The notes under the pieces are model-generated. The model saw only the letters and a program-made list of their open reading frames with translations, was not told the origin of the DNA and made no database searches. Below are positions 54,219-61,418 of a stretch of 64,000 nt of DNA, in pieces. Position numbers and translations under genes: made by a program. How positions within the stretch are numbered: position 1 is the first letter of the stretch; each line of letters opens with the position of its first letter. Source of the stretch: Actinomarina sp002308095 (GTDB lineage: Bacteria > Actinomycetota > Acidimicrobiia > Actinomarinales > Actinomarinaceae); NCBI GenBank assembly GCA_045563135.1, contig JBJKUL010000001.1, positions 558,001 to 622,000 on the forward strand, in the 5' to 3' direction.

Positions 54219-54968
54219 ATGGAATTTTCTTTAGAATTTGATACTTACGTAATCCTATTTATTGCAGCTTTTCTAGCTTCGTTAATTGATTCTATAGCTG
54301 GAGGTGGAGGTTTGCTCACAACTCCTGCAATGTTATTAGTAGGTATTAGCCCGTTAAATACACTTGCTACAAATAAATTTCAGTCATGTTTTGGTACTTT
54401 TACTTCTACGTATAATTATTACAAAAACGGACTTCTAACTGAACCTAGAAGGTTTCTATATTTCTTTTTATCTTTTGGAGGTTCTATGGTTGGTACTTTT
54501 CTTGTTAGTCGAATATCTAATGAAGTGCTTGAAAGCATAATCCCAATACTCCTTATCTCTGCTGCAGTTTTTTTTATTCTTAATAGAGGCCCATCAACAT
54601 CTAATAAGAGTAGCTCTCTGATTTTTATTTTTAATGTGATAGTTGTTTTGATTGGATTTTATGATGGTTTTTTTGGTCCAGGTACAGGTTCTTTCTTTGT
54701 TTTGGCATTCGTAATCATAAAGGGCATTTCAATAATGGAGGCTACTGCTATTACAAAATTGTTAAATTTTGCTTCTAATTTTGCAGCATTCATAATTTTT
54801 GCTTTAAAGGGATATGTAATATGGGAATTAGGGTTAATAATGGCGGTCGCACAAATTGGCGGCGCTAATTTAGGTTCTAGATTTGCGATTACTAATGGTG
54901 AAAAAGTTGTTAGACCTGTTCTGGTAATTGTTTCAATCTTATTGTCAATAAGAATACTGTTTGGCTAA
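54219..54968 (+). CDS. TSUP-family (TauE/SafE) transporter
   Basis: The 249-residue protein has about seven to eight membrane helices in two related halves. The first holds SLIDSIAGGGGLLTTPAMLL (21-40; the GGGgl..P motif), the second has FYDGFFGPGTGSFFVLAFVI near 147-166 (family G...GlfGpGtG). TSUP proteins export or import sulfonates, sulfite or other organic anions. The substrate is unknown. It is a single-gene unit, divergent from glpK. Confidence 0.92.
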   Translation: MEFSLEFDTYVILFIAAFLASLIDSIAGGGGLLTTPAMLLVGISPLNTLATNKFQSCFGTFTSTYNYYKNGLLTEPRRFLYFFLSFGGSMVGTFLVSRISNEVLESIIPILLISAAVFFILNRGPSTSNKSSSLIFIFNVIVVLIGFYDGFFGPGTGSFFVLAFVIIKGISIMEATAITKLLNFASNFAAFIIFALKGYVIWELGLIMAVAQIGGANLGSRFAITNGEKVVRPVLVIVSILLSIRILFG

Positions 54969-54973
54969 ATTGA

Positions 54974-55234
54974 CTAAATCCCATTCCTTTGTCCGAATGG
55001 ACCAATGATTGTCCCCATAATGAACCCATAAATAAAACCATAAGTGAGTCCAATTTTTAAATACTTTATACATTCGTTTTTAAAAGCAAGATTTTTATCA
55101 TCAGCCTGATAAAAGCGGAATCTGTAATCTCTTGATACGAGATGTCTAACAAAAGGATAGCAATAAAAAATAAATCCTATCCCTATACCGGATAAACCTC
55201 CCTGGATAATTCTTGAAAGCACAACTTCTACCAT
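54974..55234 (-). CDS. Small membrane protein of unknown function
   Basis: The 86-residue protein has two glycine-rich hydrophobic stretches (about 9-26 and 60-78) separated by a charged loop (HLVSRDYRFRFYQADDKN). The C-terminal helix GFIYGFIMGTIIGPFG has a GxxxG-like pattern. No family was recognised. It is convergent with the TSUP gene, 5 nt from its stop. Confidence 0.45.
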   Translation of the reverse strand: MVEVVLSRIIQGGLSGIGIGFIFYCYPFVRHLVSRDYRFRFYQADDKNLAFKNECIKYLKIGLTYGFIYGFIMGTIIGPFGQRNGI

Positions 55235-55388
55235 TATCTTAATTTAAAGGTTCGAATTATTAATAGGTAATTGAAACTGAAAATATGTAAAAAAGAGTCC
55301 GATTTCTCGAACTCTTTTTTGAGGTAACAGGCTTATTACCTAATCGAATAATAACTTAGAATGCGATTTTAGTAACTAATAATATTAC
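55235..55388. terminator. Terminator hairpins after the DNA glycosylase gene
   Basis: The 154-nt gap holds an AAAAAAGAGT / ACTCTTTTTT stem (55289-55298 and 55311-55320) with an inner CGA/TCG extension. It is symmetrical and can end leftward transcripts of the glycosylase gene. Next to it is a second short hairpin AGGTAA / TTACCT (55322-55341). Nothing coding was seen. Confidence 0.8.
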
Positions 55389-55988
55389 TTATTTATTAAG
55401 AGATGCCCATAAGTGTATTGAAGCAATTGAACGATAGGGTGCCCATTTTTCAGAGTACTTATCATAAACAGCCTCTGATGAATTGGGTTTTACCATCCCA
55501 GCGATCTCCATGCTTTTCCTCAATGCTGCATCTTTAGATGAGAAAATATCTGTATAACCTAACCTAAATAATTTGAACATCTGAAGAGACCATGGGCCAA
55601 CTCCATATATTGAAAGTAGCATTTCATCTAGCTCAGCTTCTGAGAAAGAATTGAGCTTATATGCGAGATTTAATTCTTGAAAAGTTGTAGAAATTTCCTT
55701 AATTGATTTAGATTTGTTAGTTGATAAACCTAATGATTTTATTTCTTTAATGCTTAAGTTTATAAATTGAGAAGGGGTAAAGGTATTAGCTTTGAAATGA
55801 ATTAAGATTTTTTTTGAAATAGCCGCTGCTGCTGTTGTTGAGATAAATTGGGAAATTACAATATTTATCATTGAATTAAAATAAGAAGTTTTACTGGGTT
55901 TGAAAGTGATTGAGTTATTTTTTTGAATAACACTTTTTAAAAACTTATCTTTTTTCATTAAATAAATTTCCTCGTCGGAATATTTCAT
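55389..55988 (-). CDS. HhH-GPD DNA glycosylase (AlkA/3-methyladenine type)
   Basis: The 199-residue protein has the HhH-GPD core: ISQFISTTAAAAISKKI (45-61, family I.qQqis..aA..i), the helix-hairpin-helix IYGVGPWSLQMF (127-138, lpGiGpwTA) and the catalytic Asp153 in SSKDAALR. It excises alkylated bases from DNA. The N-terminal domain of full-length AlkA is missing, as in compact bacterial and yeast Mag forms. It is a single-gene unit. Confidence 0.86.
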   Translation of the reverse strand: MKYSDEEIYLMKKDKFLKSVIQKNNSITFKPSKTSYFNSMINIVISQFISTTAAAAISKKILIHFKANTFTPSQFINLSIKEIKSLGLSTNKSKSIKEISTTFQELNLAYKLNSFSEAELDEMLLSIYGVGPWSLQMFKLFRLGYTDIFSSKDAALRKSMEIAGMVKPNSSEAVYDKYSEKWAPYRSIASIHLWASLNK

Positions 55989-56035
55989 ACATTAGATAGT
56001 AGTAAGGATAAATGTTCGAAAATTGTTTTTAATGT

Positions 56036-56047
56036 TAGAATTACAAG
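56036..56047 (+). promoter_or_regulatory. Leaderless-type promoter of deoD
   Basis: TAGAAT at 56036-56041 is followed by TACAAG and the ATG at 56048. There is a 6-nt gap and no Shine-Dalgarno. Confidence 0.55.
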
Positions 56048-56749
56048 ATGGTAACTCCACACATTAATGCAGAAAATGGTGCTTTTGCTGAAGCCATCTT
56101 ATTACCGGGTGATCCTCTTAGAGCTAAATTTATTGCAGATACTTTTTTTAGTAACGTTAAAGAAGTTACAAATGTACGCAATATTTTAGGATTTACTGGT
56201 ACATATAAAGATAAGCGTGTATCAGTAATGGGAACAGGAATGGGTATTCCATCTATTTCGATATATGCAAAAGAATTAATCACTGAATACAATGTTAAAT
56301 CTCTAATTAGAGTTGGAAGCTCGGGATCAATTGCTGATCATTTAGCCCTTGGAGATATAGTTGTAGGTGTTGGTGCTTCAACAGATTCAGGTGTTAATAG
56401 GTCTAGGTTTTTTGATGCAGATTTCTCTGCAACTGCATCTTGGAACTTATTACATAACTTTGTACATACTGCGGAGAAGTTAAATAAGAATGTTCATGTT
56501 GGAAATATTTTTTCTGGTGATTTATTTTATGACCCTAGAAAAGAAACTTTTGAAGTAATGAAACAAATGGGAATACTTGCTGTTGAAATGGAAGCTGCTG
56601 GGTTATATGGAGTTGCAGCTGAATATGATGCTAATGCTCTAGCAGTTGCAACTGTATCAGATGTTATTTCTAAAAATCTTCAAATGTCTTCTGAAGAAAG
56701 AGAAATAGGGCTGAAAACTATGGTTGAAATTACTCTAGATTCGCTTTAG
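56048..56749 (+). CDS. deoD: Purine-nucleoside phosphorylase, DeoD type
   Basis: The enzyme cleaves purine nucleosides with phosphate to base and ribose 1-phosphate. The 233-residue hexameric-type protein opens MVTPHINAENGAFAEAILLP (His5 and the gDP..R loop GDPLRAKF) and has GTGMGIPSISIY (62-73), RVGSSGSI near 88-95, VEMEAAGLYGVAAE near 178-191 and TVSDVI (Asp of the active site). It is convergent with add, whose stop is 6 nt away; both work in purine salvage. Confidence 0.96.
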   Translation: MVTPHINAENGAFAEAILLPGDPLRAKFIADTFFSNVKEVTNVRNILGFTGTYKDKRVSVMGTGMGIPSISIYAKELITEYNVKSLIRVGSSGSIADHLALGDIVVGVGASTDSGVNRSRFFDADFSATASWNLLHNFVHTAEKLNKNVHVGNIFSGDLFYDPRKETFEVMKQMGILAVEMEAAGLYGVAAEYDANALAVATVSDVISKNLQMSSEEREIGLKTMVEITLDSL

Positions 56750-56755
56750 CTAAAA

Positions 56756-57772
56756 TTAAAACTTTTCTAACAATTCGTGTTTTTTAATATCCTTTACAAA
56801 ACCAGCTTCAATAGTTTTGTAGGTAATTTCACGTATCTGATTTTCAGAAAAATTAAAAGCATCAACTAGGTTTTGTACCTCATTAGACATTGATGTATTG
56901 CTCATAAGTCTGTTATCTGTGTTTATGGTTACATTAAAACCAGCATCATAAAGCTTCTTAAAAGGATGTTCAGAAATAGACTCACAAGAACCACATTGCA
57001 TGTTTGATGTTGGACACAGTTCTAGTGCGATTTTATTTTCATAAACATAGCGTGCAGCTTCATTTTTAAAATGTAAATTCCCATTGTCAAAACTGAAGTC
57101 ATCTATTATCTGAGAACCATGGCCTATTCTATGAGCTTTAAGATCTAAGATTACCTCGTGTATTCCCTCTGGAACCTCCCAGTCTGCATGTAAGGTAACA
57201 TTTACACTATTTTTATGAGCTATTTCTAATGCATCTCTGTGATTTAATGCAGAAAACCCAATTTCTGGTCCTGCTAGATCAAAAGCAAATATATCACTAT
57301 TCTCAACACATAAACTTATAACCTCCTTTGAATTGTCCAAATGTCGCATCGCACACAGAATTGCTCCTGCTGTAATATCGAATTGACTTTCACCATCTTT
57401 AATACCATGTAATACTGCGTTGACAACTTCAGTTGGGTTTAAACCTAATTGACAGTGCACAAGTGGGGCAAAACGTAATTCAGAGTAGATAACTCCATCA
57501 TTAGATAAATCTTCAAGAGCTTCTATTGTTACCCTATATATAGAGTCTGTATCTTGCATAACTGCAATAGTGTGTTCCCATGCTTCTAGGTTGAGAGCCA
57601 GAGACTTATTAGGTTTAGGTTGTATCCACTCAAGCAAATCTTGAGTATTAGTAGATGGGAGTTTGTTATAGTTTTGTTGATTAGCAAGTTCAATAAGAGT
57701 TGACACCCTTAGACCTCCATCAAGATGATCATGTAGTACAGCTTTTGGAACTGTTTTTGCCCAATTACTCAT
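56756..57772 (-). CDS. add: Adenosine deaminase
   Basis: The enzyme deaminates adenosine to inosine. ATG 57772 gives 338 residues starting MSNWAKTVPKAVLHDHLDGG; an earlier ATG (57796) has no family similarity. Motifs are HDHLDGGLR (metal His pair), LHADWEVPEG (metal His with Glu following), RIGHGSQI (His), and TINTDNRLMSNTSMS (metal Asp). It is the longer of two ADA paralogues in the window and lies tail to tail with deoD, completing adenosine to hypoxanthine. TATAAT lies 6 nt before ATG 57772. Confidence 0.94.
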   Translation of the reverse strand: MSNWAKTVPKAVLHDHLDGGLRVSTLIELANQQNYNKLPSTNTQDLLEWIQPKPNKSLALNLEAWEHTIAVMQDTDSIYRVTIEALEDLSNDGVIYSELRFAPLVHCQLGLNPTEVVNAVLHGIKDGESQFDITAGAILCAMRHLDNSKEVISLCVENSDIFAFDLAGPEIGFSALNHRDALEIAHKNSVNVTLHADWEVPEGIHEVILDLKAHRIGHGSQIIDDFSFDNGNLHFKNEAARYVYENKIALELCPTSNMQCGSCESISEHPFKKLYDAGFNVTINTDNRLMSNTSMSNEVQNLVDAFNFSENQIREITYKTIEAGFVKDIKKHELLEKF

Positions 57773-57831
57773 GAAAACATTATATTGAAAATCCACATCA
57801 GATATAGGAAGATTTTAAATAATATAATTGA

Positions 57832-57843
57832 TATAATTTTTTC
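57832..57843 (+). promoter_or_regulatory. Leaderless-type promoter
   Basis: TATAAT at 57832-57837 is followed by TTTTTC and the ATG at 57844, again a 6-nt gap with no Shine-Dalgarno. The divergent add gene starts 72 nt away. Confidence 0.6.
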
Positions 57844-58062
57844 ATGAAAGATAAATTACCTTCAAAATTTACTGGATTTTTCATTGCATTAATAGGATCA
57901 GGCATGATTTTGAGTTTAATATCAAGTGGTATTGATAAATTGTTTTTGAAGAATTCAAATGTTTCGTTGTTAGGTGATGAAAATTTCGAATTAGTAATTT
58001 TAGTATTATCAATATTGATTGCTTTGTTATGGCTATTTAAAATAAGAAATTTGAAAGACTAA
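57844..58062 (+). CDS. Small two-helix membrane protein, unknown
   Basis: The 72-residue protein has hydrophobic segments at about 9-31 and 48-66 with a short polar loop that includes GDENFE and ends in basic KIRNLKD. No family was recognised. It converges on the aldo-keto reductase, overlapping its stop by 4 nt. The clean promoter at fixed spacing supports that it is a real gene. Confidence 0.5.
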   Translation: MKDKLPSKFTGFFIALIGSGMILSLISSGIDKLFLKNSNVSLLGDENFELVILVLSILIALLWLFKIRNLKD

Positions 58063-58955
58063 TCTACGAGTAACGGGTCTCCCCATTCCCAGGTTATTCC
58101 CCCACCTTTATTTTCTAATTTAATCATATCCATATCGGAATCTTCAATCGAAAATGAAAAATCAAAATTTTCTTTTAATCTTGGAATTTTTATAGTTTTG
58201 GGTAGTACAGAATAATCTTGTTGCAAAGCCCACTGTAATAATAATTGTGATTCTGTAACAGAATATTTTGCAGCGAGTTGTTTGAATATTGAATTTTCAG
58301 ATTTTACTTCATCTTCAAGTTCTTTAGTTTTAAGGCTATTTTCCCCTTCTTTATTTCTCCAAGTTGAAAGGGGTACCAAACTACTGTATGCAATAATATG
58401 TATATCCTTAGAATTTAAAAATTTCACTAATTCAGGTTGTTGTGCCCAAGGATGCAATTCAATTTGATTTGTGTCTGGTATTTGTAAGTCTAAGTCTATA
58501 AGTTCCTGAATATGCTTAATATTCCAGTTTGCAACGCCTGCATAGTGTATTTTGTTATCTCTTTTGAGATCCAAAAGTGCTTTCCACTGTTCTTTCCTTG
58601 TGTTGTTTGCATGGGCTGAATGAATGAGATAAAGATCTACATACTCTAATTCAAGTCGTTCTAAACTTTTATCGAATGATTCTATAACATCTTCATAAGT
58701 TTTTTGATTTTGTCCCCACATTTCATTACCAGGAAAAACTTTCGTTGTAATGAATAGGTCAGCCCTTGCTACTAACTCCTCTGAAATAGCTTTCTTGATT
58801 CCTTCTGCCACACCTTTTTCGTTTCTGTAAACTTCAGCAGTATCAATATGCCGATAACCAACTTTGATAGCTTCATATGTCATTTGTGCTGCTTCATCAG
58901 TTGACATCATATAGGTGCCTAGCCCTATTTGAGGTATTTTGTTATGTATTGTCAT
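58059..58955 (-). CDS. Aldo-keto reductase
   Basis: The 298-residue AKR has IPQIGLGTYMMSTDE (7-21), YRHIDTAEVYRNEKGVAEGI (34-53, catalytic Asp and Tyr), Lys in LFITTKVFPG (67-76), LYLIHSAH (108-115, catalytic His; normally yliHwP), GVANWN (family GvSNf) and TNQIELHPWAQQ. NADPH-dependent carbonyl reduction is expected; substrate unknown. SD AGGGAG (58960-58965) precedes the ATG by 4 nt, making it one of the few clear SD genes in the window. Confidence 0.92.
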   Translation of the reverse strand: MTIHNKIPQIGLGTYMMSTDEAAQMTYEAIKVGYRHIDTAEVYRNEKGVAEGIKKAISEELVARADLFITTKVFPGNEMWGQNQKTYEDVIESFDKSLERLELEYVDLYLIHSAHANNTRKEQWKALLDLKRDNKIHYAGVANWNIKHIQELIDLDLQIPDTNQIELHPWAQQPELVKFLNSKDIHIIAYSSLVPLSTWRNKEGENSLKTKELEDEVKSENSIFKQLAAKYSVTESQLLLQWALQQDYSVLPKTIKIPRLKENFDFSFSIEDSDMDMIKLENKGGGITWEWGDPLLVD

Positions 58956-59181
58956 AATTCTCCCTACTGTAGTGAAAGAGGAGTTCAGACAGAGAACCCC
59001 TCCTTCTAATGCCTCATATCACAAGATGTATCAGCAACACAAGACAAACTAAGTTTACTTGGTTTTCTGTATAAAATACAGTTGGCAAGTTTCTATCACT
59101 AGTACTTGCTAGGAAAAGGGGGTTTGCCGACTCCCTTTTCTATTTGTATAAAATACAAATTTATATAACTAATATGAGTTC
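58956..59181. other. Gene-free region with hairpins and paired palindromes
   Basis: Seen from left to right are: the AKR Shine-Dalgarno; a hairpin GAGGAGTTC / GAACCCCTC (58978-59002, one mismatch); a 15-nt palindrome CTGTAT-AAA-ATACAG (59067-59081); a stem GCAAGT / ACTTGC (59085-59109); a terminator-like stem GAAAAGGGGG / CTCCCTTTTC (59113-59140); and a perfect 19-nt palindrome ATTTGTAT-AAA-ATACAAAT (59142-59160). GTTGGCAA (59081-59088) can alternatively pair with TTGCCGAC (59124-59131). A small RNA or an attenuator is possible. No convincing coding frame over 25 codons was found before 59182. Confidence 0.55.
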
Positions 59182-59295
59182 ATGAAAGATTTTTCAATAC
59201 CTGAACAGCGACGTCAAAAAAGGAAAAAAAAGCATGTCGCTAAAAGAAAAGGTCGATTTGATTTCAGAACTGGCCGAACGGGAAAAAGAAAATAA
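59182..59295 (+). CDS. Short strongly basic protein, 37 residues
   Basis: An ATG-to-TAA frame encodes 37 residues, with Lys/Arg making up nearly half: MKDFSIPEQRRQKRKKKH and a tail GRFDFRTGRTGKRK. Composition resembles small ribosome-associated or nucleic-acid-binding proteins, but no family was recognised. The gene lies 11 nt before trhO on the same strand, after the perfect palindrome at 59142-59160. No clear Shine-Dalgarno was identified. It may be leader coding for trhO or a real small protein. Confidence 0.45.
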   Translation: MKDFSIPEQRRQKRKKKHVAKRKGRFDFRTGRTGKRK

Positions 59296-59306
59296 ATTAT
59301 TTAAAA

Positions 59307-60149
59307 ATGGATACTCTGAAAATATCAAATATAACGGGTTATAAGTTTATCCCTATAACCGATAGAAAATCGCTACAAGAAAAAATACTAAAGCATTCAA
59401 ATAAATTAAGCCTAAAAGGGACTGTTTTAATTAGTGAAAAAGGATTAAATTTTTCAATTGCTGGGGAAAATGAAGCTATTCAAGATTTCATTAAATTTTT
59501 ACGCTCTGATAAAAGATTTAGTGAAATAGATATTAAAACAACCTATAACGAATATCAGCCTTTTAGAAAAATGCTAGTGAGAATCAAGAAAGAAATAATT
59601 TCAATGGGAATAGATGAAATTGATCCCTCTACTTTTACTGGTGAAAAGATTACACCTAAAGAACTCCAGGATAAACTTAATAACAATGAGGACATTGTCT
59701 TGCTTGATACAAGAAATGAGTATGAGGTTAGATTAGGTACTTTTGAAGATGCAGTAGATCTTAATCTTGATTCGTTTAGAGATTTTCCTACCAAAATTAT
59801 GAGTTTAGATCAAAAAATGAAGAATAAAGAGATTGTTATGTTTTGCACAGGTGGTGTACGTTGTGAAAAAGCTTCAGCATTAATGTTAAAAAATGGCTTT
59901 AAAAATGTAAAACAAATTGATGGTGGTGTTATTAAATACTTCGAAGATACCGGTGGTTCATATTGGAATGGTGATTGTTTTGTGTTTGATGATAGAGTTG
60001 CTTTAGATAAAAATCTCAACGAAACTGATTATATTCTCTGTTTCAGATGCAGAGAACCTCTAAATAAAAAAGAAATTGACTCAGATAAATATAAAATAGA
60101 CGAATACTGTCCTTACTGTTTTGATGAAGTGTTTTCTAAACGTAGATAA
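59307..60149 (+). CDS. trhO: tRNA uridine(34) hydroxylase TrhO
   Basis: TrhO hydroxylates U34 of tRNAs using oxygen, giving ho5U. The 280-residue protein has an N-terminal UPF0176 domain (GTVLISEKGLNFSIAG, 38-53), a rhodanese domain with the Cys180 loop FCTGGVRCEKAS (179-190), and the C-terminal segment YWNGDCFVFDDRVALDKN (about 215-232) followed by two CxxC-like pairs (CFRCREPL and CPYCF). All are typical of bacterial TrhO. It joins TGT and QueA as an anticodon-modifying enzyme in this window. Confidence 0.93.
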   Translation: MDTLKISNITGYKFIPITDRKSLQEKILKHSNKLSLKGTVLISEKGLNFSIAGENEAIQDFIKFLRSDKRFSEIDIKTTYNEYQPFRKMLVRIKKEIISMGIDEIDPSTFTGEKITPKELQDKLNNNEDIVLLDTRNEYEVRLGTFEDAVDLNLDSFRDFPTKIMSLDQKMKNKEIVMFCTGGVRCEKASALMLKNGFKNVKQIDGGVIKYFEDTGGSYWNGDCFVFDDRVALDKNLNETDYILCFRCREPLNKKEIDSDKYKIDEYCPYCFDEVFSKRR

Positions 60150-60151
60150 AC

Positions 60152-60313
60152 ATGCCTTTTAATTTTTACTTCCAAGAAGGTGACCTTTGGGCTTTCTATA
60201 TATTCGGATTTATGGTTATCGTTGCAATATTTTTTAATATCTATATGAAGTATTGGTGGTGGAAAAATGCTGAAGAAATGAAAAACTTTAAATCATCACT
60301 AGAAGAAGAATAA
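60152..60313 (+). CDS. Single-helix small membrane protein, 53 residues
   Basis: The frame begins 2 nt after the trhO stop and encodes 53 residues: a short N terminus, one hydrophobic segment (YIFGFMVIVAIFFNIY, about 17-32), an aromatic WWW patch, and an acidic tail ending LEEE. The hydrophobic/acidic layout and tight coupling to trhO support a real gene. Function unknown. Confidence 0.5.
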   Translation: MPFNFYFQEGDLWAFYIFGFMVIVAIFFNIYMKYWWWKNAEEMKNFKSSLEEE

Positions 60314-60374
60314 TTTTTTATAAGAGTTTCAAGTTGCTAAACCTACTCAACATACTCAAGTTGAAAATATATTT

Positions 60375-60421
60375 TGCCCAGAGGAAGAATCGAACTGCCG
60401 ACCCCTTGTTTTTCAGACATG
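60375..60421 (-). pseudogene. 5'-truncated tRNA-Phe (GAA) remnant, possible att scar
   Basis: On the minus strand a 47-nt sequence matches the 3' half of a bacterial tRNA-Phe: anticodon stem-loop with CTGAAAA, variable region GGGTC, T arm GGCAGTTCGATTCTTCC and acceptor 3' strand TCTGGGC plus A73. The 5' half (acceptor, D arm) is missing; sequence upstream does not pair with the acceptor strand. Mismatches in the anticodon stem (A-A) and T stem (C-U) show decay. Such 3' halves are typical attachment-site leftovers after tyrosine-integrase insertion at a tRNA. Confidence 0.75.
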
Positions 60422-60441
60422 GGGTCACGTATAATGTTTAG
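60406..60441 (+). promoter_or_regulatory. Promoter of the PanB-like gene, -35 inside the tRNA remnant
   Basis: TTGTTT (60406-60411) and TATAAT (60430-60435) are 18 nt apart; GTTTAG separates the -10 from ATG 60442 by 6 nt. The -35 lies in the anticodon-arm remnant of the truncated tRNA-Phe. The mRNA would be leaderless. Confidence 0.6.
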
Positions 60442-61272
60442 ATGAAAAGAATTTATACATTTGGTCATGAACAAGTCGAACGGAATATAACAGTTGGAGA
60501 CATTCTTGAAAATAAAAAAAATAATATAAAGATGACCCAAGTAACAGCTGGTAATGCAGAGGAAGCAGAAATAATTGCAGATCAAAATATTGATATGATC
60601 ATAACTGGCAGTGACTGGTATCAAGATGTAAGAAGCGGAGCTCCTAATACATTCATCACAGCAGCATTATTTGCAGGACGATTTATAACAAATGAAGAAA
60701 TACTTAGGGGGGCTTTTGAAGTCATGATGAAAGGTGCCGATTCTGTTCTAACTCCAAGAAGTTTTGATGTAGTTGAAATGCTTGCAAAAGAAGGTATGCA
60801 AGTTCAAGGCCATGTAGGAATGATTCCTTCAATGGCCACTAAGTATGGTGGTATTAGAACAGTAGGCAAAACGGCTGATGAAGCTTTAAATATTTTAAAA
60901 GATATGAAAAGATTAGAGGATGCTGGAGCTTTCGGGGCTGAAGTTGAATGCGTTGCGGAAGATGCATTGATAGAACTTAAGAAACATACCTCCCTTGTAC
61001 TAAACTCCCTTGGTTCAGGAACAGGTGGAGATGTTATGTTCCTTTTTTTTGAAGACATCTGTGGAGAAACAATCGGCATAAAAATGCCTCGTCATGCAAA
61101 ATCTTGGGGAAATGGTAACTCTATAAAAGAAAAATTAAATAAAGAGAGAGCAAAAGCTATAAAAGGATTTAAAACTGATGTTGAAAATTTGACGTATCCG
61201 GATAGTGATCATGTTGTTGAGATGCTCCCAGGTGAGAAGGACATTCTTTTAGAGAAACTAGATTCTCTGTAA
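60442..61272 (+). CDS. PanB-like (ketopantoate hydroxymethyltransferase-family) protein
   Basis: The 276-residue TIM barrel has VQGHVGMIPSMATKYGGIRT (121-140, family vmGHlGLtPqs....Gg...qG), then VGKTADEALNILKD and GAFGAEVECVAEDALIELKK with Glu169 in the position of the PanB catalytic Glu. The late segment LGSGTGGDVMFLFFEDICG parallels IGIGAG..cDGQVLV..DllG. The usual metal motif VGDS reads TGSD at 56-59, and DmPF is not evident. It is probably a PanB-superfamily enzyme of other substrate, or a divergent PanB. Confidence in family moderate, in function low. Confidence 0.65.
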   Translation: MKRIYTFGHEQVERNITVGDILENKKNNIKMTQVTAGNAEEAEIIADQNIDMIITGSDWYQDVRSGAPNTFITAALFAGRFITNEEILRGAFEVMMKGADSVLTPRSFDVVEMLAKEGMQVQGHVGMIPSMATKYGGIRTVGKTADEALNILKDMKRLEDAGAFGAEVECVAEDALIELKKHTSLVLNSLGSGTGGDVMFLFFEDICGETIGIKMPRHAKSWGNGNSIKEKLNKERAKAIKGFKTDVENLTYPDSDHVVEMLPGEKDILLEKLDSL

Positions 61273-61418
61273 TGAAAAACTGGCAAAAACTAGCAGTTGG
61301 ACTAGGTGTAATAGGTATAGCCTATAATTTTGCCATAAGATATGAAACTCTACCCTACTATCAGTTAGTTGCTATTGCTGTTGGTGTTTTTTATATTATT
61401 AAAAAGTTTAGGAAATAA
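61272..61418 (+). CDS. Small membrane protein, 48 residues
   Basis: The ATG shares one base with the PanB-like stop (TAATG), implying translational coupling. The 48 residues include two hydrophobic stretches (LAVGLGVIGIAYNFAI, about 7-22; LVAIAVGVFYII, about 32-43) and a basic end KKFRK. No family was recognised. It overlaps the convergent DUF1295 gene by 54 nt. Confidence 0.4.
   Translation: MKNWQKLAVGLGVIGIAYNFAIRYETLPYYQLVAIAVGVFYIIKKFRK

Noticed and set aside
60375..60460. Functional tRNA-Phe on the minus strand
   Set aside because: The acceptor 5' strand and D arm are absent, and two stems carry mismatches; called a remnant instead.
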